A program made the translations under genes and the position numbers. Positions 34,393 to 44,985 of a DNA stretch of 64,000 nt are shown here, piece by piece. A model generated the notes under the pieces. The model did no database searches. It was not told where the DNA came from and saw only the letters and a list, made by a program, of their open reading frames with translations. Origin of the DNA: Wenyingzhuangia gilva (GTDB lineage: Bacteria; Bacteroidota; Bacteroidia; Flavobacteriales; Flavobacteriaceae); NCBI RefSeq assembly GCF_030519655.1, contig NZ_JAUMIT010000001.1:1054001-1118000 (forward strand). The letters are read 5' to 3'. How positions within the stretch are numbered: the stretch's first letter is position 1; the number at the start of each line of letters is the position of its first letter.

Positions 34393-35379
34393 ATGGAAAT
34401 TCGTTTTAAGAGTTCAGAATGTGATGCAGGTGAGCTTGTGAAAAACTTTAAGCAGAATTTTGAAAACAAGATTTTAGAGGAGATAGAATATTCTAAGTTT
34501 AATGATGGCGTTGTTGGAACCGTAAAAGAAATTCATTTAGACCAAGCATACGTTGTCTATCAAGATTATCATAATATAAATATTCAAGATGATGATACCT
34601 TAGAGGTTACACACGATCATAATGTTTTTTTATTACAATTTGTGATAGATGGTGAATTAGCTTGTTGTTTAGATGGAGAGGCAAATTCATCTTTTACATT
34701 GCGTAAGAACACTTATAATCTGTTTTATATTCCGGCATCTAATAACTTATATAAATACTCATCTAAAAAGAAACAGGTTTTAAATATCTACTTTTTAGAG
34801 TCTTATTTGCAGAGTAAAATGGGCTATTGTTTTACACAAACTCTGGTTGAATTTCAAAAAGCTAAAAAAAGAAAACGTCCATTTGCGTTTTTTGATGAAG
34901 GATTGCTTTTAAGCATACATCTTAAAAATATCATACAAGACTTTTTAGAATGTTCTTTTGAAGGAACAACAAAACAATCGTTTTTAGAGGCCAAGCTTAC
35001 AGAGTTGGTACTTGTGTCTTTAATGAATAATGAGTCAGAAAAAGAAGTTAGTGAAATTTCTGGTGTAGAAAAAGAAAACTTGAGAAGGGTAGAAGACTAT
35101 ATTCAAACTCATTTAAAAGAGGAATTAAATATTTCTGAATTGTCATTAATTGCAGGTTTGAATACCTCTAAATTAAAAAAGAGTTTTAAAAAAGTTTACG
35201 GAACCACTATTTTTAAATACATCACTTTTCTTAGAATAGAAAAAGCAAAGGAGTTAATTTTAAAAGAAAAATATACCATTTCAGAAGCATCTTATGAAGT
35301 GGGGTATAAAAATCCACAACATTTTACTGTTGCATTTAAAAAAAAATTAGGGTATTTACCAAGTCAGTTAAAAAAGTAA
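34393..35379 (+). CDS. AraC-family transcriptional regulator (PchR-like)
   Basis: 328 residues. The N-terminal ~220 form a ligand-sensing region (VFLLQFVIDGELACCLDGEA, YNLFYIPASNNLYKY), and the C-terminal ~100 a double helix-turn-helix: LNISELSLIAGLNTSKLKKS and TISEASYEVGYKNPQHFTVA, ending KKKLGYLPSQLKK. Its organisation resembles the siderophore-responsive regulator PchR of Pseudomonas. Divergent from the TonB receptor operon across 103 bases carrying paired -7 elements and direct repeats, so it most likely activates that operon when the cognate siderophore is present. Confidence 0.9.
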   Translation: MEIRFKSSECDAGELVKNFKQNFENKILEEIEYSKFNDGVVGTVKEIHLDQAYVVYQDYHNINIQDDDTLEVTHDHNVFLLQFVIDGELACCLDGEANSSFTLRKNTYNLFYIPASNNLYKYSSKKKQVLNIYFLESYLQSKMGYCFTQTLVEFQKAKKRKRPFAFFDEGLLLSIHLKNIIQDFLECSFEGTTKQSFLEAKLTELVLVSLMNNESEKEVSEISGVEKENLRRVEDYIQTHLKEELNISELSLIAGLNTSKLKKSFKKVYGTTIFKYITFLRIEKAKELILKEKYTISEASYEVGYKNPQHFTVAFKKKLGYLPSQLKK

Positions 35380-35405
35380 CTTAATACCTTAAGAAAGGTT
35401 ATGTG

Positions 35406-35771
35406 TTAATTGTATTTTTCAATTTCTGTTTCAATTTCTTTTTTGTTTAAGGGTTTTTCAAAATACTTTAAAATTAATCCATCTTCAATTTTTGCTTCAA
35501 TTTCAGGAGTGATTTGAAATCCTGAAAGCATATAATATTTTTTTAAAGGATATGCTTCTTTGGCTTTTTTAATAAATTCAACTCCGTTTAAACCTGGCAT
35601 GCTCATGTCACTTATAATGATTAAAATATCTGGAGTTTCTTCAAGAATTTTAAGTCCTTCGTATCCGTCAGAAGCAATGAATATTTCATATTTATGAGCG
35701 AATACAATTTCAAATATCTTTCTGTTTATTAGCTCGTCATCAACATATAGAATTTTAAGTTTGTTATTCAT
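35406..35771 (-). CDS. Stand-alone response regulator receiver protein
   Basis: 121 residues, a single CheY-like receiver: acidic pair in LYVDDE, phospho-acceptor Asp55 in ISDMSMPGLNG, conserved Ser/Thr in YYMLSGF and Lys in YFEKPL. No output domain. It follows the histidine kinase gene by 7 bases and is presumably its partner, working through protein interaction or a downstream phosphorelay. It converges on the AraC gene. Confidence 0.9.
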   Translation of the reverse strand: MNNKLKILYVDDELINRKIFEIVFAHKYEIFIASDGYEGLKILEETPDILIIISDMSMPGLNGVEFIKKAKEAYPLKKYYMLSGFQITPEIEAKIEDGLILKYFEKPLNKKEIETEIEKYN

Positions 35772-35778
35772 GTCAATC

Positions 35779-37113
35779 TTATTTTAAAGGTAAGTTTATA
35801 GTTACTTTAGTTCCTTTATTAGGTTCTGAGTCAAACTTTAAGGCACCGTTATGTTCGTTAATAATAGAAGTTGATATAGACAAGCCTAGTCCAGTTCCTT
35901 GTCCTGGCGGTTTTGTTGTAAAGAAAGGGTCTGATATTTTATGTAAAATATCTTTTTCAATACCATGTCCGTTGTCTTCAATTTCAATAATTATTTCTCT
36001 TTCTTTTATTTTAGTGACTACTTCAATTTTTCCATGTCCTGTTATAGATTGTATGGAATTGGAGAGAATGTTAAGGAATACTTGATGTAGTTTACCAGAA
36101 TTTCCTTGAACCAAAATTGTTACCTCAGAATATTTTTTAATAATATCTACCTTGTGTTTTGAAATACTACTTAGCATTTCAAAACAATTATTTAAAATGG
36201 AATGGATATCACAATCTTCATTCATGTTTTCATTGTTACGGCTAAATTGGTTCAGCCCATTCACAATATTTGATATTCTTTTAACGCCAACATTTATACT
36301 TTCTAGTAAAATGTTAGTATTCTCGGGATCTAGACTTTGATGATTTTCAAAATAATTAGATAAACCAATTTGGGCACCAATTAAATAATTAAGAGGGTTA
36401 TTGATTTCATGAGCAACACCAGAAGTTAAAATTCCAAGCGTGGCCATCTTTTCCGATTGAATTAATTGTATTTGTGCTTTTTGAAGACTCTCTAAAGTTT
36501 TAGCTAATTCTTGGTTAGAGGATTCAAGTTCTTTGTTTTTTTTGTTGAGTTCTTTAGTCCTGTACTCAACGGTAGATTCTAACTTTTTTTTGTGTTTTTC
36601 AAGAGCATCATAAAGTTTCATGTGTTCTAGTTCTGCACTAGCCCTTGAGGCAAAAATCATTAAAATAGATTCGATAGCATAGGTATCTTTAATTTCGTTT
36701 TTAAAAAGACAGACCAGAATTCCAGTAGGTTCTTTTTTAGAATCGTATAGAGGCACACCTACATAAGCTTCAATTCCCATGTCAATAAGTAATTGATCGT
36801 TAGGGAATAACTCAGGAATGTTTTTTAAATATGAACAAGGATTTTGACCAATAACATTTTGACAAGGTGTATTTTTTAAATCGTATGTAATATTTTCAAG
36901 AACTCCTTTTGTATTAACTAAAGATAATGTTTCAACAGAATTATGATTTTCGGATAATTTTCCAATAAATGTATAATCTGCATCAAGTGCTTTGTTTAAT
37001 TTAAGAACAATTTTTTCAAAAAATTGTTCTCCAAGATTATATACATCATTGGAAACAGTCTCATTAATGAGTTGTAATTGTTTCTTTAATTTAGATAGTT
37101 CTTTGTTACTCAT
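35779..37113 (-). CDS. Soluble GAF-domain sensor histidine kinase
   Basis: 444 residues with no membrane segment. GAF domain about 20-160 (ADYTFIGKLSENHNS, VGVPLYDSKKEPTGILVCLF), then a long coiled coil about 165-215, a HisKA box with the phospho-His near residue 235 (TSGVAHEINNPLNYLIG), and an HATPase domain with N, G1 and G2 boxes (IEIEDNGHGIEKD, FFTTKPPGQGTGLGLS, SEPNKGTKVTINLP). Cytosolic sensing by the GAF domain, whose ligand is unknown. Paired with the downstream receiver. Confidence 0.92.
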   Translation of the reverse strand: MSNKELSKLKKQLQLINETVSNDVYNLGEQFFEKIVLKLNKALDADYTFIGKLSENHNSVETLSLVNTKGVLENITYDLKNTPCQNVIGQNPCSYLKNIPELFPNDQLLIDMGIEAYVGVPLYDSKKEPTGILVCLFKNEIKDTYAIESILMIFASRASAELEHMKLYDALEKHKKKLESTVEYRTKELNKKNKELESSNQELAKTLESLQKAQIQLIQSEKMATLGILTSGVAHEINNPLNYLIGAQIGLSNYFENHQSLDPENTNILLESINVGVKRISNIVNGLNQFSRNNENMNEDCDIHSILNNCFEMLSSISKHKVDIIKKYSEVTILVQGNSGKLHQVFLNILSNSIQSITGHGKIEVVTKIKEREIIIEIEDNGHGIEKDILHKISDPFFTTKPPGQGTGLGLSISTSIINEHNGALKFDSEPNKGTKVTINLPLK

Positions 37114-37223
37114 GTTAATTACGTTAGGATAATATAATAATCACTTTGTAATTATTAAGAAACTGAAAAGTCTAGGCTTTTACTCTCAATTACTAAAAGT
37201 ACTAATCTTTTTTTTGATTTTGA

Positions 37224-38579
37224 TTAAAAAAGTAAACCTACCAAATCTTCTACTTTACTTATTTTTACAATTTCGATATTGGTTTCTTTTTGGGAAACTT
37301 TGCAGAATTTAGAAATAAATATTTTTTCAAAACCAAGTTTTTCGGCTTCGGTAATTCTTTGCTCTACTCGATTAATTGGTCTAATTTCTCCTGCCAAACC
37401 TACTTCGGCAGCAAAGGCATAATTTTGAGGAACAGATTCGTCCTCGTTACTAGATAACACGGCTACAACCACAGCCAAATCAATAGCAGGATCGTCTACA
37501 GAAATACCTCCAGTAATGTTTAAGAATACATCTTTTGCTCCCAATCTAAATCCGGCTCTTTTTTCTAAAACCGCTAAAATCATGTTCAACCGTTTTAGGT
37601 TGTATCCTGTTGAGGAACGTTGTGGAGTTCCATATACAGCAGTACTCACCAAGGCCTGAACTTCTATCATCAAAGGTCTCATTCCTTCTAAAGTAGCTGC
37701 AATAGCAGTTCCACTTAAGTCTTCATCTTTTTTAGAAATTAATATTTCTGATGGATTTTTAACTTCTCTTAAACCGCCAGCTCTCATTTCAAAAATTCCT
37801 AATTCTTGCGTAGATCCAAAACGATTTTTTAAAGCTCTTAAAATTCTGTAAGTATGATTTCTATCTCCTTCAAATTGTAAAACAACATCTACCATATGTT
37901 CTAAAATTTTAGGACCTGCAATGCTTCCTTCTTTGTTGATGTGACCAATCACCAAAACGGGAGTTCCAGTTTCTTTGGCAAATTTTATCAACTCAGTAGT
38001 GGTTTCTTTTATTTGAGAAATAGAACCTGCAGAACTTTCTACATAATCTGTATGTAAAGTCTGAATAGAATCAATCACTAAAATTTCAGGTTGTTCTATT
38101 TGAATGGCTTTGAATATTTTTTGCGTATTGGTTTCTGTTAAAATCAAACAATCTTCGTTTAGATTTTGAACACGTTCTGCTCTTAATTTTATTTGTGTTT
38201 GACTTTCTTCTCCTGAAACATATAGAACTTTATGTTTCATGCTTAAAGCTACTTGAAGCATTAAAGTAGATTTTCCTATTCCAGGTTCTCCTCCTAACAA
38301 AATAATAGAACCTGGTACAATTCCCCCTCCTAAAACATTATTTAATTCGGTACTAACGGCGTTATATCTAACTTCATTCTGAATTTCAATATCTTTCACC
38401 TTTAAAGCAATATTGGCTTTTCTTGGAGCAGTATCTATTTTCCAATCTGCTTTTTCTTCTTTGGCAATTACTTCTTCAACAATGGTGTTCCATTCTTTAC
38501 AAGTGCTACATTGTCCCATCCATTTAGCATGTTGGGTACCACAATTTTGACAAAAGTATGCTGTTTTTGTTTTAGCCAT
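37224..38579 (-). CDS. radA: DNA repair protein RadA
   Basis: 451-residue RecA-like ATPase that promotes branch migration in recombination. N-terminal zinc finger (CQNCGTQHAKWMGQCSTC), Walker A GGEPGIGKSTLM, Walker B LVIDSIQTL, the RadA-specific KNRFG motif (LKNRFGSTQELGIF) and a C-terminal Lon-like S16 domain (ITGGISVDDPAIDLAV, VGLAGEIRPI). Complete. Upstream of it is a TACATTTA, one mismatch from a -7 element. Confidence 0.96.
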   Translation of the reverse strand: MAKTKTAYFCQNCGTQHAKWMGQCSTCKEWNTIVEEVIAKEEKADWKIDTAPRKANIALKVKDIEIQNEVRYNAVSTELNNVLGGGIVPGSIILLGGEPGIGKSTLMLQVALSMKHKVLYVSGEESQTQIKLRAERVQNLNEDCLILTETNTQKIFKAIQIEQPEILVIDSIQTLHTDYVESSAGSISQIKETTTELIKFAKETGTPVLVIGHINKEGSIAGPKILEHMVDVVLQFEGDRNHTYRILRALKNRFGSTQELGIFEMRAGGLREVKNPSEILISKKDEDLSGTAIAATLEGMRPLMIEVQALVSTAVYGTPQRSSTGYNLKRLNMILAVLEKRAGFRLGAKDVFLNITGGISVDDPAIDLAVVVAVLSSNEDESVPQNYAFAAEVGLAGEIRPINRVEQRITEAEKLGFEKIFISKFCKVSQKETNIEIVKISKVEDLVGLLF

Positions 38580-38675
38580 TATTAAGCAGTTTGTAAAGTT
38601 TAAAATAAGTAAAAGTTGAAAGAGGTAAATGTAATAAATATTAAGTTTTTCTCAGTACTCAATACTTTGTACTCA

Positions 38676-39644
38676 TTACTTATTTTTATTTAAAATAGGC
38701 AAGAATAAAAAAGACAATCCGCCTAAAACAATGACCAAGATGGTTTGTGAGCTCCATGCAATCCATCCAAAGCTAGCTCCTATAGTTTCTGGAATAGCGT
38801 ATAATAACAAGGCTTGTTGCATTACATATGGGTAGGCTCCAATACCTCCATTAGTGGTGGCAAAGCTAAAAGTTCCCATGATGAAGCAAATTAATATGGC
38901 ATCTAATCCTAAGTGACTGGTTTCTGGAAATGCAAAAATGACTACATATAACATCAATACGTAAAGGATCCATATTAAAAAAGTGTAAAATATGTAAGTC
39001 CATTTTTTCTCCATGGTAAAAAGGGTCTGAATTCCTTCTACCAATCCAATTACAAAAGTTCTTATTTTTACAAAAAAAGGTTTTTTTGATTTTTTGATGG
39101 TGCTAAAAAGTAAATAGGCAATTCCTAAAACAGCCAATCCTATACAAGCAAGTAAAATTGGGTTGGGAGGAATTCTATCGATGATTAGTTTTTTAATCAA
39201 TTCGTATTGAGCAAAAAAAGCCAAAACAATTAAAAGCAAATAAACCACCATATCAGCCAGTCTTTCGGCTACAATGGTTCCGAAAGCTTTTTCAAAAGGA
39301 ACATCTTCGTATTGATTAATAGTGGCTGCACGAGTAAATTCTCCAGCTCTTGGAATTCCTAAATTCACTAAGTAAGCTACAAAAACGGCCATGGCGTTGT
39401 TGTAAAATTTAGGTTCATAACCCAAAGGTTTTAACATGAATTTCCAACGGTAGGCCCTACAAACATGGCTAAGAAAACCTAAAAATAATGAAAGACCTAC
39501 CCACCAATAATTAGCGTTATAAAAAGAGGATTTTATTTCGTTAAATTCTTCTTCTGAAAATTTAGAAAGTGATAACCAAATTAAAAAAGCACCTAATAAA
39601 AGAGGTAATGCCGTTTTTAATGTTTTTTTGGTACTAGCTTTCAA
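38676..39644 (-). CDS. Lysylphosphatidylglycerol synthetase/flippase-like membrane protein
   Basis: 322-residue polytopic inner-membrane protein of the LPG_synthase_TM (UPF0104) family. About eight helices, with family stretches WWVGLSLFLGFLSHVCRAYR, LGIPRAGEFTRAATINQYE, FGTIVAERLADMVVYL and ATTNGGIGAYPYVMQQAL. It lacks any soluble MprF aminoacyltransferase domain, so a lipid translocation or unknown envelope role is more likely than lysylation. Two bases after panD, hence part of the panC-panD operon; such pairing is common in Flavobacteriia. Confidence 0.85.
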   Translation of the reverse strand: MKASTKKTLKTALPLLLGAFLIWLSLSKFSEEEFNEIKSSFYNANYWWVGLSLFLGFLSHVCRAYRWKFMLKPLGYEPKFYNNAMAVFVAYLVNLGIPRAGEFTRAATINQYEDVPFEKAFGTIVAERLADMVVYLLLIVLAFFAQYELIKKLIIDRIPPNPILLACIGLAVLGIAYLLFSTIKKSKKPFFVKIRTFVIGLVEGIQTLFTMEKKWTYIFYTFLIWILYVLMLYVVIFAFPETSHLGLDAILICFIMGTFSFATTNGGIGAYPYVMQQALLLYAIPETIGASFGWIAWSSQTILVIVLGGLSFLFLPILNKNK

Positions 39645-39646
39645 TC

Positions 39647-39997
39647 TTAAGTAAGGGTGTTTGTCTCTTCGTTAGGGAATACAATAGATGGACTAAATTT
39701 TTTAGCCTCTTCAAAATCCATCAATCCATAAGAAATAATAATAATAATATCACCCGGAGCAACACGTCTAGCAGCAGGACCGTTTAAGGTAATTTCGCCA
39801 CTATTTCTTTCTCCAGGAATAATATAAGTATCTAAGCGCTCACCATTGTTTACGTTTACAATAGACACTTTTTCACCTTCAATCATGTTAGCGGCTTCCA
39901 TTAAAGCTTTATCAATAGTAATACTACCAATATAGTTTAAATCTGCTCCAGTAACTTTGACTCTGTGTATTTTAGATTTTACTACTTCAATTTGCAT
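39647..39997 (-). CDS. panD: aspartate 1-decarboxylase
   Basis: 116-residue pyruvoyl enzyme making beta-alanine for pantothenate. The self-cleavage site Gly-Ser is in [10 protein letters not shown] (residues about 23-26), the catalytic Tyr in [15 protein letters not shown], and the nucleotide-like fold ends [10 protein letters not shown]. Normal length. Lies between panC and the membrane protein on the same strand. Confidence 0.95.
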   Translation of the reverse strand: MQIEVVKSKIHRVKVTGADLNYIGSITIDKALMEAANMIEGEKVSIVNVNNGERLDTYIIPGERNSGEITLNGPAARRVAPGDIIIIISYGLMDFEEAKKFSPSIVFPNEETNTLT

Positions 39998-40052
39998 GGG
40001 GCAAAATTAATTATTTATATCTTAATTTACGTTATAACTTTTTATAATTAAT

Positions 40053-40895
40053 TTACAACGCTATGTTGTCTATCAATCTTATTTCTCCTGCAAAAACAGC
40101 AATAAAAGCTCTGTGATTTTTGTTTTCATCAAAAACGGTCACTGTTTTTAAATTACTTTCATCAGCAATAGTGAAGTATTCAAGCACTAAATTAGGATGA
40201 TTTTTAAACTCATTCTCAACCCATTTTTCAATTTCAACAGGTGTAAATGAAGTAATCATTTCTTTTGCTTTGGAAATAGTTTTATAAATAAATGATGCAG
40301 AACTTCTGTGCTCGGCTGTCAAACGCATATTTCTAGAACTTCCTGCCAAACCATCATCTTCTCTATCAATTGCACATCCTATAACCTTTACAGGCTGTTT
40401 GGTAATTTGTACTAATTTTTTAATAATTTGTAATTGCTGAAAATCTTTTTCTCCAAAATAAGCTTTGTTTGGGGTAATAACGTTAAATAATTTTTTAACA
40501 ATAGTACCCACCCCATTAAAATGATTGTCTCTAAATTTACCTTCCATTTCTTTGTCTAGGCCTTCAAAATCAAAAACTTCTGCAGCTTCATCTTTGTCGT
40601 ACATTTCACTCGTTTCAGGAGTAAAAACAATGTCACAATCAACGCTTCTCAGTTTTTCTAAATCTTCCTCAAGAGTTCTTGGATATTTCTCTAAATCAGC
40701 AGGGTTGTTAAATTGAGTGGGGTTTACAAAAATACTAACGACTACAATGTCGTTGTCTTTTTTAGCATTATTAATCAATGATAAATGACCTTTGTGTAAA
40801 GCTCCCATAGTAGGAACCAAACCAACAGTTAGTCCTTTGGATTTTAGGTCTGTAATATAAGAACTAGCTAATTCTTTGACAGAGAATACTTTCAT
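40053..40895 (-). CDS. panC: pantothenate synthetase
   Basis: 280-residue enzyme condensing pantoate and beta-alanine with ATP. Adenylyl-transferase motif VPTMGALHKGHLSLI (HxGH-type), VSIFVNPTQFNNPADLEKYP, LFNVITPNKAYFGEKDFQQL, and KMSKS-like segment GLAGSSRNMRL. First gene of the panC-panD operon, with a -7 element 27-34 bases upstream. Divergent from the glycogen-synthase-like gene. Confidence 0.96.
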   Translation of the reverse strand: MKVFSVKELASSYITDLKSKGLTVGLVPTMGALHKGHLSLINNAKKDNDIVVVSIFVNPTQFNNPADLEKYPRTLEEDLEKLRSVDCDIVFTPETSEMYDKDEAAEVFDFEGLDKEMEGKFRDNHFNGVGTIVKKLFNVITPNKAYFGEKDFQQLQIIKKLVQITKQPVKVIGCAIDREDDGLAGSSRNMRLTAEHRSSASFIYKTISKAKEMITSFTPVEIEKWVENEFKNHPNLVLEYFTIADESNLKTVTVFDENKNHRAFIAVFAGEIRLIDNIAL

Positions 40896-40921
40896 TCGTT
40901 ACGTTTACTTTTAAGCAACTG

Positions 40922-40929
40922 CAAACTTA
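40922..40929 (-). promoter_or_regulatory. -7 element for panC
   Basis: TAAGTTTG on the minus strand, exact TAnnTTTG match. No clear -33 TTG. Confidence 0.45.
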
Positions 40930-40961
40930 CTATAAATACCTGTATATTGGGTATTTTTTCG

Positions 40962-40969
40962 TATTTTTG
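40962..40969 (+). promoter_or_regulatory. -7 element for the GT5-like gene
   Basis: TATTTTTG, exact TAnnTTTG match, 29 bases before the ATG. The nearest TTG upstream is only 12 bases away, too close to be a standard -33. Confidence 0.45.
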
Positions 40970-40998
40970 CAAAATTATATTCAATAATTGAATGATTT

Positions 40999-41808
40999 AT
41001 GAAGAACAAGAGAGTTTTATACGTTTCTAGCGAGGTGACCCCTTATACACCCTTAACAGAAATGTCAGAAATGTCTTTCGAGGCGGCAAAAAAAGCCCAT
41101 CACAAGGGCGTACAAACAAGAATTTTTATGCCGAGATTCGGTTTGATTAATGAAAGAAGACATCAATTACACGAAGTAATAAGACTTTCAGGAATGAACT
41201 TAATAGTGAATGATATGGACATGCCTTTAATTATAAAGGTAGCTTCTATTCCTAAGGAAAGAATGCAAGTTTATTTTATTGACAACGAAGAGTACTTTAA
41301 AAGAAAGGCGACTTTTACAGATGATAAAGATGTGATGTTTGCTGATAATGACGAAAGAGCTATCTTTTTTGCAAAAGGAGTGGTAGAAACCGTTAAAAAA
41401 TTAAACTGGGCTCCTGATATTATTCACGTACATGGTTGGATGGCATGTTTATTGCCACTGTATCTAAAAGAATATTATAAAGACGATGCCTTGTTTGCCA
41501 ACACAAAAATTGTGACCTCTGTTTATGATAATGAGTTTGAAGGAACTTTAGATAACGGTTTAGTAAACAAAGTACGTTTTGATGAAATTTCTGATGAAAA
41601 ATCAAAAGTGTTAGAAAATCCAACATTTGCAAATATTATTAAAAGTGCTATTGACAACTCTGATGCAGTCATCAAAGCAAGTAGATTTGTGAATGATGAT
41701 TTAGAAGATTATTTAGACGATTTAGAAAAACCATTTTTAGATTATCAAACTGAAGATACCTTTGCAGAAGCATATTTAGAATTTTACACAGAAAAAGTTT
41801 TAAACTAA
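40999..41808 (+). CDS. Glycogen/starch synthase N-terminal-domain protein
   Basis: 269 residues resembling only the N-terminal (GT5) half of bacterial glycogen synthase: VLYVSSEVTPYTPL, GVQTRIFMPRFGLINERRHQ, then FFAKGVVETVKKLNWAPDII and HVHGWMACLLPLYLKEYY. The ADP-glucose-binding KTGGL motif that should follow the first strand is replaced (TPLTEMSEMSFEAA), and the C-terminal nucleotide-binding half is missing. Full-length in its own family, not truncated by mutation. Catalysis as a glycogen synthase is therefore doubtful. Ten bases separate the stop from the next gene. Confidence 0.8.
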   Translation: MKNKRVLYVSSEVTPYTPLTEMSEMSFEAAKKAHHKGVQTRIFMPRFGLINERRHQLHEVIRLSGMNLIVNDMDMPLIIKVASIPKERMQVYFIDNEEYFKRKATFTDDKDVMFADNDERAIFFAKGVVETVKKLNWAPDIIHVHGWMACLLPLYLKEYYKDDALFANTKIVTSVYDNEFEGTLDNGLVNKVRFDEISDEKSKVLENPTFANIIKSAIDNSDAVIKASRFVNDDLEDYLDDLEKPFLDYQTEDTFAEAYLEFYTEKVLN

Positions 41809-41817
41809 AAGCCATAT

Positions 41818-43242
41818 ATGAGACTTTTGAACATTAAAAATTTTAAAACCATAGCAGCTCTTGGTACTATGGTTTTTTTTATGAGTTGTACAAGTGATGT
41901 TGTCACTACTACGGGAGGATTAATTGATAACAACAATTTTTTTAAGGATACTATTAATATAGATCCTATATTAAGCACTGTTGAAATTGATACTGTAAGA
42001 ACAAGCAGATTGGACACCTATCTTTTAGGAGCGTATTCAGATGCTAAATTAGGGACTTTAAAAGCTTCGATTGTTGGGCAAATTGTACCAGAAAGATATC
42101 CATTACGAAGAACCTTAAATGATACTTTAAATGCTATTACTACAACAAGTGATGTAGTTGCTGTGTTAGAGCTGCCTTTACCACTAGTCAATAAAACAGG
42201 TTCAACAGATGAGTTTGAAATAGCAAATTTAGTAGGAGATGTATCTTCTACTATAGATGTTACGATTTCTACTTTTACCACTTATTTGGAGCAGGTAAAT
42301 ACAGATGCAACATCAAGAATTTATTATTCTGATGGAACTAATAATGCAGGAAGTAAAGAAAATTTAGGGACCGAAACTGTTTTGGGGGTTGAAAATGATA
42401 TTGCAATTAAATCTACTTATAAGGAAGCTGATTCATTATTATATTCACTAAAGATTAACTTAGATAATATCTATTTTAAAACTAAATTATTAGATAAGCT
42501 TGATGAAAAAACAATTGCTAATGATGATGATTTTAAATTACTTTTTAAAGGTTTAAAAATTACTGCTTCAAAAGATGGAGTAGGATATGTAATCCCTTTT
42601 GATTTGTCCAAAGCAAGACTAAGAATCAATTATAAAAATACCACAACTGCTACTGATACAATCATAAAAAAAGATAAAGAATTAAGCTTTAAATTTCAAG
42701 GAGCTGTTTATGATTTGTACGATCACGATCATGCAAATAGTACTGAGACTGATAAAGTTTATGTTCAAGGAGCGGGTGGTTATGAAACTTCCATAGATAT
42801 TTCTAGTTTGATCAGTGCAAATAGTGTGGATTCCCAAGCTGAAAATTGGTTAATTAACCAAGCGAAAATAAAAATATATTTAGATGATGTAAAAGATCAG
42901 ACTTTAAAAAGTTTTTATTTATATGGAATTAAAAATGATGGTAATTTAATTGTTATTGATGATTATGTTACTTTAGGAGTAGGTTCTGTTAATGGAGTTA
43001 TTGGTTATGAAGATGTAGAGGCTAAAACAGATCCATATATTCAATTCTATATTACAGATTTTATCAAAAAAGCATTGGCTGAAGGAGAGATTGCTGAATT
43101 AAGAATAAAGGCTAGAGAGGCTTTAGATAATACAGAGATAAGTTTGACATCAACAACAGCTAAAGGAGCTTTATTATTAAATGATGTAACATCAACAAAA
43201 GCACCTAAATTAGAAGTAATTTATTCTAAAATAGTAGACTAA
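41818..43242 (+). CDS. DUF4270 family lipoprotein
   Basis: 474 residues with a lipoprotein signal (IAALGTMVFFMSC, lipid on the Cys). The mature protein begins TSDVVTTTGGLIDNNNFF and contains the family stretch STVEIDTVRTSRLDTYLLGA, repeated beta strands, and a C-terminal part (DPYIQFYITDFIKKALAEGE, KAPKLEVIYSK) resembling carbohydrate-binding-type beta-sandwiches. Function unknown; the pairing with the GT5-like gene is common in Flavobacteriia. Ends at a strong terminator. Confidence 0.82.
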   Translation: MRLLNIKNFKTIAALGTMVFFMSCTSDVVTTTGGLIDNNNFFKDTINIDPILSTVEIDTVRTSRLDTYLLGAYSDAKLGTLKASIVGQIVPERYPLRRTLNDTLNAITTTSDVVAVLELPLPLVNKTGSTDEFEIANLVGDVSSTIDVTISTFTTYLEQVNTDATSRIYYSDGTNNAGSKENLGTETVLGVENDIAIKSTYKEADSLLYSLKINLDNIYFKTKLLDKLDEKTIANDDDFKLLFKGLKITASKDGVGYVIPFDLSKARLRINYKNTTTATDTIIKKDKELSFKFQGAVYDLYDHDHANSTETDKVYVQGAGGYETSIDISSLISANSVDSQAENWLINQAKIKIYLDDVKDQTLKSFYLYGIKNDGNLIVIDDYVTLGVGSVNGVIGYEDVEAKTDPYIQFYITDFIKKALAEGEIAELRIKAREALDNTEISLTSTTAKGALLLNDVTSTKAPKLEVIYSKIVD

Positions 43243-43263
43243 TCTTTTTTAGATTTTAAGCAT

Positions 43264-43300
43264 AAAAAACCCCAACTCTAGGTTGGGGTTTTTCTTTTTT
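43264..43300. terminator. Bidirectional terminator between DUF4270 gene and groEL
   Basis: Stem AAAAACCCCAAC / GTTGGGGTTTTT with loop TCTAG. A-rich on one side and T-rich on the other, serving convergent genes. Confidence 0.9.
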
Positions 43301-43314
43301 ATGAATGATTGATC

Positions 43315-44967
<1,653 letters not shown>

Positions 44968-44985
44968 CTATAAGTTATAGGCTAA

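Noticed and set aside
35383-35402. ACCTT-AAG-AAAGGT hairpin between the AraC gene and the receiver gene
   Set aside because: Only five or six base pairs and no T run; too weak to call a terminator.
38654-38682. TACTCA/TACTTT-type short tandem pattern before the flippase-like gene
   Set aside because: Low-complexity sequence overlapping a stop codon, too imperfect to call a repeat array or regulatory site.
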